Source of the DNA: Algoriphagus sp.
GTDB taxonomy: Bacteria > Bacteroidota > Bacteroidia > Cytophagales > Cyclobacteriaceae
Direction: 5' to 3'
Assembly (NCBI GenBank): GCA_029945945.1
Contig: JAQSDM010000012.1
Span: 1-64,000, forward strand
DNA length: 64,000 bases
The notes under the pieces are model-generated. The model ran no database searches and was not told the origin of the DNA. It saw nothing but the letters and a program-made list of their open reading frames with translations. Below are positions 1 through 9,113 of this stretch, in pieces. The position numbers and the translations under genes are program-made. Each line of letters opens with the position of its first letter. Positions within the stretch are counted from its first letter, which is position 1.

Positions 1-61
1 ACACCAAAAAAACTTTATCATTCCCCTAAATCACTGAAACTGAAAGAGAAAAATTATCAAA

Positions 62-97
62 ACAAAAATGCCCAGATAACTGAATTATCCGGGCATT
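62..97 (-). terminator. Intrinsic terminator downstream of the DUF1080 cassette
   Basis: Inverted repeat ATGCCCaGATAA-ctgaa-TTATCcGGGCAT; on the minus strand it is followed by TTTTTGTTTTG, just past the stop of the gene at 119..715. Confidence 0.75.
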
Positions 98-118
98 TGA
101 ATCGTGATTCTTTTATAA

Positions 119-715
119 TTAAAGCTTTTTCAGAACAATCTTTCGCCAATAGACTTTTATTCCGCCACCATCATGGATTTGAAGCAAAACGCCACCCTTT
201 CCTTCTCCGATTTTAGCATCTTGGTAATCAACCATCATCTTTCCGTTCAAATATGAGGTGACTCTGTCTCCTTTGACAACGATCTTCATTTTATTCCACT
301 TTCCGAATTTTAAAGCCTTGTCTTTTTCAGGGTCCGGCTTAATCAACCAGCCTCTTCCATAGGATTCATATATTCCTCCGGTATCACTTCCGGGAGGTGC
401 CACCTCTACTTGCCAACCTGAAACCTTGGTCCCGTCTACAGTAGACCTAATAAAGACACCACTATTACCATTTGCTTCTTGCTTAAACTCTAACGTAATC
501 TCAAAGTCATCGAACGTCTCTTCGGTTCCTAAATAACCATACCCCTTGTCAGGTCCACTTTCTGAAATCAACAAACCATCCTGTACATACCATTTCTCTG
601 TACCATAGATATTCCAACCAGTAAGATCTTTTCCATTGAAGAGTTTTTCCTTCTTCTGAGCAAATGACTGCTGTGCCAATCCAAAGATTAGGATTGCTAA
701 AATTATTTTTTTCAT
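119..715 (-). CDS. DUF1080 (3-keto-disaccharide hydrolase-like) secreted protein
   Basis: Signal peptide MKKIILAILIFGLAQQSFAQ; motifs LFNGKDLTGWNIYG, GNSGVFIRS, GWQVEV, WNKMKIVVKGDRVTSYLNGK typical of DUF1080. Confidence 0.88.
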   Translation of the reverse strand: MKKIILAILIFGLAQQSFAQKKEKLFNGKDLTGWNIYGTEKWYVQDGLLISESGPDKGYGYLGTEETFDDFEITLEFKQEANGNSGVFIRSTVDGTKVSGWQVEVAPPGSDTGGIYESYGRGWLIKPDPEKDKALKFGKWNKMKIVVKGDRVTSYLNGKMMVDYQDAKIGEGKGGVLLQIHDGGGIKVYWRKIVLKKL

Positions 716-1473
716 AGTTTTCTGATTTTAATGTTTTTGAACCAAACAGGATCTCCGTGATCCTGAAGAGCGATCAAGCCCTTTTTGGCAATCTTATAAT
801 CCGGAAATTCATTCCATTTGCCAGAATTTCTCCTTGCAGTCCAGTCCTCAGAATAAGGAATGAATTCCACTGTCTTTTTACCGTTCAGCCAATAGCTCGC
901 TCCTTTTTCGGAGAAAATGATTTTAGAGGTGTTCCACTCTCCGGCAGGTTTCACCAACCCTTCGTAATCCGGCTCGTACATGGCGTAATCCCCGCCAATT
1001 GACTGCCATGCCTCCAAAGGTTGTGCAAATCCGATCTGGTCGATCACTTGATATTCCGGACCTGTATAATAAGGGGCCTTGTATTTTGGCCCTTCCACCA
1101 CATGGTAGAAAACTCCACTGTTTCCGCCAGGAGAGATTTTCCAGGTGAATTCCATTTCAAACTGCTCGAATTCCATGGGTCCAAACACAATGTCTCCGCC
1201 AAAATCTTCTCCTCCTGTTGCTCCCAGTCCTTTCAACGCACCCTCTTCAATGATCCAATTTGGAGGCATGGAGTCTCCGTTGAACGCTCTCCATCCGTCT
1301 GTATTGGTACCATCGAACAGCAGCATCCAACCTTCTGATTTTTCCTCATCGCTGAGTGAATTATCAGGAATGACAACTTCTTCTGCAATCACCTCAGTTT
1401 CTTCTGCTGGTTTTGGGCTACATGCCCAAGCTAAAGCGACTAACGCCACCCAAGCGATTTTGCTTTTTTTCAT
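712..1473 (-). CDS. DUF1080 (3-keto-disaccharide hydrolase-like) lipoprotein
   Basis: Lipobox-like ALAWACS; LFDGTNTDGWRAFNGD, GGNSGVFYHV, YWLNGKKTVEF; 4-nt overlap with the downstream DUF1080 gene. Confidence 0.88.
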   Translation of the reverse strand: MKKSKIAWVALVALAWACSPKPAEETEVIAEEVVIPDNSLSDEEKSEGWMLLFDGTNTDGWRAFNGDSMPPNWIIEEGALKGLGATGGEDFGGDIVFGPMEFEQFEMEFTWKISPGGNSGVFYHVVEGPKYKAPYYTGPEYQVIDQIGFAQPLEAWQSIGGDYAMYEPDYEGLVKPAGEWNTSKIIFSEKGASYWLNGKKTVEFIPYSEDWTARRNSGKWNEFPDYKIAKKGLIALQDHGDPVWFKNIKIRKL

Positions 1474-1477
1474 AGTC

Positions 1478-2827
1478 TTATATCAATTTCATGTTTTCTG
1501 GATCCCACTTAATAAACTTATCCTGGAAGTAACTGTCATTGCAAAGCAAAGCAGGTGCTGCTGCTCTGAATCCAAAAACAGGATCCTCCACAACAGTGCC
1601 ACCATTTCGAATAGCACTAAACCAGTTCCCAAAGTGATCATAATGAGCTCCCTTCCATGATCTTTCTGCTGCATAGACAGTCTCACGAGGAGGAAGAATT
1701 TTAGCTCGTCCCTCTTGTGTCTCTCCTCTCAGTTTCGCTTGTTCCTTCATGAAAGGATCATCGCTCTCTGCATTGTTGTTGAGTTTAACCACAACTTCCT
1801 CCCATTTCACATCCATGGAACCTTTCGTTCCTACAATTCTCAAATAGGTTGTACCACTTGTGCCATCTACGAAATTACATCTCAAAGAGAGATTGAACCC
1901 AGGATGCTCTGGAGACTGAGGATAATCAAATGTTCCCAAGAGAACATCCGGAACTTCTCTGCCATCTTTCCAATACCTCAATCCTCCCATTGAGGACACT
2001 TTATTGGGTCCTTTGGAATTGGTGATGAAATGAAGTGATGAGAATAGGTGAACAAACAGATCTCCCGACATGCCTGTACCATAATCCAGGTAGTTTCTCC
2101 AACGGAAAAATCTCAAAGGGTCCCAGTCTCTGGCAGTTGTGTTTGATATATATCTTTTCCAATCAACTGTTTTTTCGTTTCCATCGGCAGGAACAGCGTA
2201 TTGCCAAGCGCCCTCCGGGGAATGTCTTGCCCAGAAACCTTCAGCATAGACAATATCTCCGATCGCTCCAGCTGCCAGCAATTCCTTTGCTTTCTCATTT
2301 CCTAGTGAAGAAAGTCCCTGAGAACCTACCATCATCACTTTTCCTGATTTTTTCCAGGCATTGATTACATCCATTCCCTGAGCTACTGAGTGCACCATCG
2401 GCTTTTCGCAGTAAACGTGCTTTCCTGCATTCAAAGCATCTATCGAAATCTGCTTGTGCCATGAATCAGGAGTCCCGATTATCACCGCATCTACATCTGT
2501 TCTCTTCAGAATTTCTTTATGGTCCTTTGTCAGAAATAAATGATCCCCCCATTTCGTTTTGGCAGACTCAAGTCGGCCGTCGTATAAATCGCAAACTGCT
2601 ACTAAAGAAACATTGGCATGCTTCAAAGCCGTGTTTGTATCTTCTGTTCCCATGATTCCTGCACCTATAAGTGCAAGTCGGATAGGTTGGTCCGCTGACT
2701 CTATGCCTTCTCTGGACAAAGACTCATGATTAGCTGATGACTCTCCCGCAAAAACCGAGGGTGCCAATGCAGCTGCACTTGTGGTCAAACCCAGTTTTTT
2801 CAGGAATAGCCTTCTATTATTCTTCAT
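1478..2827 (-). CDS. Gfo/Idh/MocA family oxidoreductase with N-terminal export signal
   Basis: RRLFLKKLGLTTSAAALAPSVFA Tat-like signal; GAGIMGTEDTNTALKHANVSLVAVCDLYDGR Rossmann motif; GTPDSWHKQISIDALNAGKHVYCEKPM. Confidence 0.92.
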   Translation of the reverse strand: MKNNRRLFLKKLGLTTSAAALAPSVFAGESSANHESLSREGIESADQPIRLALIGAGIMGTEDTNTALKHANVSLVAVCDLYDGRLESAKTKWGDHLFLTKDHKEILKRTDVDAVIIGTPDSWHKQISIDALNAGKHVYCEKPMVHSVAQGMDVINAWKKSGKVMMVGSQGLSSLGNEKAKELLAAGAIGDIVYAEGFWARHSPEGAWQYAVPADGNEKTVDWKRYISNTTARDWDPLRFFRWRNYLDYGTGMSGDLFVHLFSSLHFITNSKGPNKVSSMGGLRYWKDGREVPDVLLGTFDYPQSPEHPGFNLSLRCNFVDGTSGTTYLRIVGTKGSMDVKWEEVVVKLNNNAESDDPFMKEQAKLRGETQEGRAKILPPRETVYAAERSWKGAHYDHFGNWFSAIRNGGTVVEDPVFGFRAAAPALLCNDSYFQDKFIKWDPENMKLI

Positions 2828-2945
2828 AATTGAATAGGTTATTGGATTTTTAAGAAGTCAAAAGTTACTTGAAAAATTTAAGAAAGTATCGAAAGAAATT
2901 ACAATTTTTCATGAGTGGTAAAATCCACTGTATATATAAGGTGAG

Positions 2946-3704
2946 TTAAAGTGATTTGAAGTAAGGCAGGGCTTTCAAAAGCCGTGAGCCATACCAAGAG
3001 AAAAGCTCTCCGTCTACAATCCTGATGTTCGCATTGGGGAGTAAAGCTTTGAAAAAATCCAGGTGCTTTTCTTTGAATGGAAAAGGCTCTGAGCTTAAAA
3101 GTAAATAATCCGGATTCAAAAGCTGAAGCGCATCGGGCTTAACTTCCGGATACCTGCTGGTTTGAATCAGATTTTTGAAACCGGCAATCGAAAGCATCTC
3201 ATTGATAAAAGTATCTTGGCCAGCCACCATGATCGGATCATTCCATATCAGGTAAATCACAGTCCCTTTGAGAGCCAGTTGGTTTTTCAAATCCATTTTC
3301 AGCTGATTTGTTATTTGATCAGCTTTAATCAGGGTATCAGTAATTTTCCCTAACTCCAAAATCATCCTCAGGGAATCCTCCACTGTCAGGATATCACTGA
3401 TCCAAATCGGGTACTTTGAAGCCAACTTCTCAATTCCTTCCTGATCGTTCTCTTCTTTGTTTCCAATGATCAAATCAGGTTGCAAGGAATCAATAAGGTC
3501 GAATCGATAATTTTTCGTCCCGCCAACAATGGCCTTCTTTTTCCGAAGGTCAACAGGATGTATACAAAACTTGGTCACTCCTACAATCCTATCTTCCAAT
3601 CCCAAATCCACCAGCAACTCTGTCTGAGAAGGAACCAGGGAAATAATCCGTTTTGGAGGATTCGGCAGGAAAATGGTTCGGTTTAGTTGGTCAGTAAAGT
3701 GCAT
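2946..3704 (-). CDS. Helical-backbone metal receptor / BtuF-like substrate-binding-domain protein
   Basis: PKRIISLVPSQTELLVDLGLEDRIVGVTKFC and LQPDLIIGNKEEN are typical of the periplasmic-binding family; no signal peptide visible. Confidence 0.75.
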   Translation of the reverse strand: MHFTDQLNRTIFLPNPPKRIISLVPSQTELLVDLGLEDRIVGVTKFCIHPVDLRKKKAIVGGTKNYRFDLIDSLQPDLIIGNKEENDQEGIEKLASKYPIWISDILTVEDSLRMILELGKITDTLIKADQITNQLKMDLKNQLALKGTVIYLIWNDPIMVAGQDTFINEMLSIAGFKNLIQTSRYPEVKPDALQLLNPDYLLLSSEPFPFKEKHLDFFKALLPNANIRIVDGELFSWYGSRLLKALPYFKSL

Positions 3705-3725
3705 GAAAAAGTTATTGGGTTAAAA

Positions 3726-3780
3726 GTTATTGGGAAACATCAGACAAATTCGAATGATGTTTCCCCACTAACTCAATAAC
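3726..3780. repeat. Long intergenic hairpin (possible terminator of the M42 peptidase gene)
   Basis: GTTATTG-GGAAACATCA-gacaaattcgaa-TGATGTTTCC-ccactaact-CAATAAC; 11-bp perfect core stem GGGAAACATCA/TGATGTTTCCC. Confidence 0.6.
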
Positions 3781-3790
3781 CAATCTTTTT

Positions 3791-4867
3791 TTAACTTATA
3801 TACTTAAAATTATAAGAAGGATCGAAGTCCATCAAAAACTCAGTCATCAATTGAATGACTTGTTCTATATCATCCTTACTTGCTGTTTCTACAGTGGTGT
3901 GCATGTATTTCAAAGGCAATGAAATCAAAGCTGATGGTACCCCTTCGTTGGAATAGGCAAATGCATCAGTATCCGTTCCGGTAGTTCGGGATGCAGCAGA
4001 TCGCTGAAAAGGAATCTCTTTTTTTCGTGCTGTTGCAATGATCAGATCCAACAATTTTTTGTGAACGGAAGCTCCGTATGTTAAAACCGGACCTTTCCCT
4101 GCTACTTGCTCTCCACTTGTCACTTTATTATACATCGGTGCGGTAGTATCATGACAAACGTCGGTGACGATGGCAACATTCGGCTTGATTCTGGCAGCAA
4201 TCATTTCAGCTCCACGAAGCCCAATCTCTTCCTGCACGGCATTTACTATATAGAGTCCAAATGGCAAAGTCTTTCCCGATTCCCTGATTCGCTTCGCAAC
4301 CTGAGCGATCATATACCCTCCGATGCGATTGTCGAGTGCACGGCCCGAGTAGAATTTCCCGTTTAGCTCTGTCAGTTCATCCTGAAAAGTAATCACGCAA
4401 CCGACATGAACTCCCATTTCCTCCACTTCCGCTTTGGTACGGGCTCCCACATCGATGAAAATATTATCCAGGGTTGGAGCATCTTCTTTGCCTTCTTTTC
4501 TTACGTGGATCGCCGGCCAACCGAATACTCCTTGAATTATTCCTTTGTCGGTATGGATATTAACCCGCATGGAGGGTGCAATCATATGGTCGGAACCACC
4601 GTTTCGACGGACATAAATATAGCCATCGGTATTTATGAAGTTGACAAACCAGCTGATCTCGTCGGCATGTGCCTCAATCACGACTTTATAGGGAGCATCC
4701 GGATTGATCACTCCTACGGCAGTGCCATAGTTATCCGTGAAATAGGTGTCCACAAATGGCCTGATGTAATCCAGCCAAATCTGTTGGCCGGAAGCCTCAA
4801 AACCTGTCGGAGAAGCGTTATTGAGGTATTTGTAAAGGAAAGTGGTGGCGTTTTTTTCTTCGCTCAT
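3791..4867 (-). CDS. M42 family metallopeptidase (glutamyl aminopeptidase/endoglucanase-like)
   Basis: VVIEAHADEISWFV, SGRALDNRIGGYM, NAVQEEIGLRGAEMIA, TDVCHDT, GTDTDAFAYSNEGVPSALISLPLKYMHTTVE. Confidence 0.92.
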   Translation of the reverse strand: MSEEKNATTFLYKYLNNASPTGFEASGQQIWLDYIRPFVDTYFTDNYGTAVGVINPDAPYKVVIEAHADEISWFVNFINTDGYIYVRRNGGSDHMIAPSMRVNIHTDKGIIQGVFGWPAIHVRKEGKEDAPTLDNIFIDVGARTKAEVEEMGVHVGCVITFQDELTELNGKFYSGRALDNRIGGYMIAQVAKRIRESGKTLPFGLYIVNAVQEEIGLRGAEMIAARIKPNVAIVTDVCHDTTAPMYNKVTSGEQVAGKGPVLTYGASVHKKLLDLIIATARKKEIPFQRSAASRTTGTDTDAFAYSNEGVPSALISLPLKYMHTTVETASKDDIEQVIQLMTEFLMDFDPSYNFKYIS

Positions 4868-5020
4868 GATTGTATTTTTAAAGAACCAAAGTTGGTAGAC
4901 AATAGTCCATTGTATTACTCAGGAAAGGTTATTATGTTAATTTATTTTCAAAGATTGAATCATAATTATAAAAGCGCTTTAAAATTAATCTTAAGCAACT
5001 GTTGACCGTTGTCTGTTGAC

Positions 5021-6604
5021 TTACAATGGTATATTCCCATGCTTTTTTCTCGGCAGCTTATCCACTTTGTTTTCGAGCATTTTGAAGGCTTTGATTAGTT
5101 TTTGACGTGTCTCGAAAGGCATAATAACTTCGTCGATAAATCCCCGATTCGCAGCCATATATGGGTTGGCAAACTTAGAAGTATACTCATCCACTTTTTC
5201 CTGAAGTTTGGCTTCAGGATCTGCAGCTTCGGCGATTTCCTTTTTAAATATAATTTCGGATGCCCCTTTGGCTCCCATTACAGCAATCTCTGCCGTTGGC
5301 CAGGCAAAGTTCAGATCCGCGCCGATATGTTTGGAGTTCATCACATCGTAGGCTCCGCCGTATGCCTTCCGAGTGATCACGGTGATTCTTGGAACTGTCG
5401 CTTCGGAAAAAGCATACAATAATTTTGCTCCATTCGTGATAATCCCATTCCATTCCTGATCTGTCCCGGGAAGGAAACCCGGCACATCGACCAAAACCAA
5501 AAGAGGTACATTGAAGCAATCGCAAAAACGAACAAATCTCGCTGCTTTGACTGAAGCATGGATATCCAAAACTCCGGCCATCGACTGCGGTTGATTTCCA
5601 ACGATTCCAATGCTTCGACCCGCGATTCTCGCAAAGCCCACCACGATATTGTCCGCGTAGTTTTCGTGAACTTCCAGAAAGGAATCCTCATCCACAATGC
5701 CCTTTACGGCATCCCGGATGTCATATGGGTGGTTTGGATTCTCAGGAACAATCGTATCTAGGACTGGACGGCTTTCATCACCCTGAATTTCATAGGGATA
5801 AACCGGTGCAATGTCCTCGCAGTTTTGAGGCATATAGCTCAACAGCTTTTTGATATGTCTGATGCATTCCAACTCATTGGCACAAGCGAAATGTGTAACT
5901 CCACTCTTCGTACTATGAGCAGAAGCACCGCCAAGTTCCTCTGCTGTGACATTTTCCTGGGTTACGGTTTTCACCACATTCGGTCCGGTCACAAACATAT
6001 AGGAGGTGTTCTCTACCATCAGGATAAAATCCGTAATCGCTGGTGAATAAACAGCTCCACCCGCACACGGCCCCATGATTGCAGAGATCTGCGGAACAAC
6101 TCCCGAAGCCAGCGTATTCCTGTAGAAAATATCTGCATAACCACCAAGGGAATTCACTCCCTCCTGAATTCGTGCACCGCCGGAATCATTCAATCCAATC
6201 ACAGGAGCACCATTTTTCATGGCCATGTCCATTATTTTGCAGATTTTCTCTGCGTGAGTTTCAGAAAGTGATCCTCCGAAAACCGTGAAATCCTGCGAAA
6301 AAACATAAACAAGTCTTCCATTCACTTCGCCATAGCCGGTGATCACACCATCTCCGAGGTAATGCTCCTTATCGAGTCCAAAATCTTTGGACCGATGCAC
6401 TACAAGCTTATCGATCTCCTGAAAACTCCCTTCGTCCATCAAAAGATCTACCCGCTCACGAGCAGTTAGCTTCCCTTTTTTATGCTGAGCTGCAATTCTT
6501 GCTATTCCTCCGCCATGAAGCGCTTCTGCATTTTTTGCTTTTAAAAGTTCGCTTTTTTCCTTGTTTCCAGGGACTGTATAGATGGGTTTATCCTGTTGCT
6601 TCAT
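5021..6604 (-). CDS. Acyl-CoA carboxylase, carboxyltransferase beta subunit (propionyl-CoA carboxylase type)
   Basis: [34 protein letters not shown]-like ([23 protein letters not shown]), [32 protein letters not shown]; start MKQQDK chosen over the ORF start at 6646. Confidence 0.93.
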   Translation of the reverse strand: MKQQDKPIYTVPGNKEKSELLKAKNAEALHGGGIARIAAQHKKGKLTARERVDLLMDEGSFQEIDKLVVHRSKDFGLDKEHYLGDGVITGYGEVNGRLVYVFSQDFTVFGGSLSETHAEKICKIMDMAMKNGAPVIGLNDSGGARIQEGVNSLGGYADIFYRNTLASGVVPQISAIMGPCAGGAVYSPAITDFILMVENTSYMFVTGPNVVKTVTQENVTAEELGGASAHSTKSGVTHFACANELECIRHIKKLLSYMPQNCEDIAPVYPYEIQGDESRPVLDTIVPENPNHPYDIRDAVKGIVDEDSFLEVHENYADNIVVGFARIAGRSIGIVGNQPQSMAGVLDIHASVKAARFVRFCDCFNVPLLVLVDVPGFLPGTDQEWNGIITNGAKLLYAFSEATVPRITVITRKAYGGAYDVMNSKHIGADLNFAWPTAEIAVMGAKGASEIIFKKEIAEAADPEAKLQEKVDEYTSKFANPYMAANRGFIDEVIMPFETRQKLIKAFKMLENKVDKLPRKKHGNIPL

Positions 6605-6791
6605 TTCTGCAAATTTTGATTGATTCAAATATAGCAGGCTTTCCAAGGGAGAAAAAAATAACCTGACGACTGAATAAATTTGATTTTCAAAAGAGAAGTA
6701 AAACTGAGATTAACAGGGATTTAAAGTTTTTCTCTCCATTTCATTTTCAATAAACTTTCTATATTCGCGCATTCAAATTTTTGGCAGAATT

Positions 6792-7733
6792 ATGAGTATC
6801 AGAAAGGCCGCTGTGATTGACATGGGAACCAATACATTTCATCTGTTATTGGTTGAATTGAATGGTATTGGGTTTAAGACGATTTATAAGGAGAAAATTC
6901 CTGTCAAACTCGGGCAGGGTGGAATCAGCCAAAACTTGCTCGCACCGGACGCTCAGAAAAGAGCATTTCATACCCTAAAACATTTTAAAAATCTGATTGA
7001 CGGAGAAAAGATCGATCAGATTTTTGCATTTGCTACCAGTGCAGTGCGAAATGCAGAAAACGGAATGGCTTTCGTCCACGAAGTGAAAGAAACGCTTGGA
7101 ATTGAGATCAATGTGATTTCCGGAATAGAAGAAGCTCAGCTTATTTACGAAGGAATCAAACTCTCCGGCTCGCTCAACGGGCATGTCAATTTGATGATGG
7201 ATATTGGAGGAGGTTCAGTGGAATTTATCATCGGTACTTACGAGGAGGTTTTCTGGAAGCAAAGTTTCGAAATCGGTGGCCAGCGCTTGCTTGATTTGTT
7301 TCATTATCACGATCCGATTTTACCTGAAGAAGTGGAAAAGCTGGAAGCATATCTTGCCGGAAAGCTGACAACCCTACTTGAGGCAATTGAAAAATATAAA
7401 CCTTCGGGCCTGATTGGAGCATCAGGGACTTTTGATACGCTCACGGATATTTATTACGAGTCCATGCTTCAGTGCAAACTCACCGGGCAGCATGTCTTTG
7501 AACTTCCAAGAGTTGAATTTGAGAGGATTCACCTGGAGCTTTTGACCAAAAACAGAGAGGAACGTCTCGTGATTCCTGGCATGATTGCAATGCGAGTGGA
7601 CATGATCGTGGTAGCAAGCTCGTTAATTGAGTTTATCCTCCGCTTCGTTCCGGTGGATTGTATCTGCTGTTCACATTATGCATTGAAAGAAGGTGCCATT
7701 TCTACTCTTCTTCAAAAGACGGAAATCGCTTAA
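6792..7733 (+). CDS. Ppx/GppA family exopolyphosphatase/phosphatase
   Basis: AVIDMGTNTFHLLLVE, FATSAVRNAENG, MDIGGGSVEFIIG, GASGTFDTL. Confidence 0.92.
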   Translation: MSIRKAAVIDMGTNTFHLLLVELNGIGFKTIYKEKIPVKLGQGGISQNLLAPDAQKRAFHTLKHFKNLIDGEKIDQIFAFATSAVRNAENGMAFVHEVKETLGIEINVISGIEEAQLIYEGIKLSGSLNGHVNLMMDIGGGSVEFIIGTYEEVFWKQSFEIGGQRLLDLFHYHDPILPEEVEKLEAYLAGKLTTLLEAIEKYKPSGLIGASGTFDTLTDIYYESMLQCKLTGQHVFELPRVEFERIHLELLTKNREERLVIPGMIAMRVDMIVVASSLIEFILRFVPVDCICCSHYALKEGAISTLLQKTEIA

Positions 7734-7840
7734 CCTTTCCACGTTTTTCCGGTTTTCACATCTCCCTGATTTCTTATCTTTGGGCTATTTCCCACACTGA
7801 TAGTTTTTGGGGGAAATCACTCAACACAATCCAATCTCCC

Positions 7841-8911
7841 ATGACTTATTCTTACGAGCAGCTCTATCAGTTTACTTTCGACATGCTGACCAAAATCGGA
7901 TGTCCGGAAGATCAGGCAAAAATCGGGACCGAAGTTTTGCTTTCCGCAGATCTGAGAGGAGTGGATAGTCATGGAGTGGCGCGGCTTTCAGGCTATGTGA
8001 GATTGTGGGAAAAAGGCCGAATCAATCCAACTCCGAATATCCGCGTCGTCCATGAAACGCCAAGTACCGCCGTGGTCGATGGTGACGGAGGTTTAGGATT
8101 GGTAGTAGCACCTTTTGCCATGAACGTTGCAATCGAAAAGGCCAAAGTTGCTGGAACAGGCTGGGTAGCGGTGAAACATTCCAATCATTATGGGATCGCC
8201 GGATACCATGCGATGATGGCACTTGAGCATGATATGATCGGGATTTCTCTGACCAATGCCAGTCCGCTCGTAGCACCTACTTTTTCGAAAGAAAGATTAC
8301 TCGGCACTAATCCAATTTCGGTCGCGATTCCTGCGAAAGATCAGCCTCCGTTCGTAGCGGACATGGCGACGACAACAGCTGCAAATGGCAAACTTGAAAT
8401 CCTGCAAAGAAAAGGAATGGATACGCCAACCGGCTGGGTACAGGATAAAGACGGGAACGAAACTACTTCAGCAAACGGCGTAAAAGACGGAGGCGCTTTG
8501 CTTCCACTTGGCGGAGATCGCGAGCATGGTTCGCATAAAGGCTACGCACTCGGGGCGATCGTCGATATCTTTTCGGCAGTGCTTTCCGGAGCGAATTACG
8601 GTCCGTGGGTTCCTCCTTTTGTAGCATTTCTGGAACCGGATCCCAATCCTGTAGGAGATGGAATCGGTCACTTTTTCGGAGCAATGCGGGTAGATGCTTT
8701 CCGTCCTGCGGATGAATTCAAAGCACATATGGACAACTGGATTACCCGATTCCGATCTGCCACGCCAACTCCGGGAAATGAAAAAGTTTTGATCCCGGGC
8801 GATCCGGAGCGCGAACTCGAAGCCATCCGCCGAACAGAAGGAATTCCTTTGCTTGATCCGGTCGTGAAAGATCTGACTGCGCTGGGAGAGAGATTTGGGG
8901 TGAAGTTTTAA
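7841..8911 (+). CDS. Ldh family oxidoreductase (malate/L-lactate/ureidoglycolate dehydrogenase fold)
   Basis: ADLRGVDSHGVARLSGYV, VAVKHSNHYGIAGYHAMMAL, GTNPISVAIPA, DMATTTAANGKLE, GSHKGYALGAIVDI; start MTYSYEQL, 61 codons into the provided ORF. Confidence 0.9.
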   Translation: MTYSYEQLYQFTFDMLTKIGCPEDQAKIGTEVLLSADLRGVDSHGVARLSGYVRLWEKGRINPTPNIRVVHETPSTAVVDGDGGLGLVVAPFAMNVAIEKAKVAGTGWVAVKHSNHYGIAGYHAMMALEHDMIGISLTNASPLVAPTFSKERLLGTNPISVAIPAKDQPPFVADMATTTAANGKLEILQRKGMDTPTGWVQDKDGNETTSANGVKDGGALLPLGGDREHGSHKGYALGAIVDIFSAVLSGANYGPWVPPFVAFLEPDPNPVGDGIGHFFGAMRVDAFRPADEFKAHMDNWITRFRSATPTPGNEKVLIPGDPERELEAIRRTEGIPLLDPVVKDLTALGERFGVKF

Positions 8912-9053
8912 AATCCGGAAGACCGGAAACCTGAGTCGGAAGTAGTGCTACTTGGTTTTCCTTTATTGACAAAAACTCAATGTGTCAATAACATTATTCC
9001 CGACTTCAGTCAGCGCGAGATGGTGGACACTAATTCCCATCCATCCTTTTACA

Positions 9054-9084
9054 TTTGGCAAACTCCACCCTTTTTGTAAATTGG
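9054..9084 (+). promoter_or_regulatory. Candidate Bacteroidota primary-sigma promoter (TTTG-N19-TAAATTGG)
   Basis: TTTG at 9054-9057, 19-nt spacer, TAAATTGG at 9077-9084 (one mismatch to TAnnTTTG), 30 nt before ATG 9114. Confidence 0.4.
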
Positions 9085-9113
9085 TTTCACAACACTCTTT
9101 AACCCCAACACCT

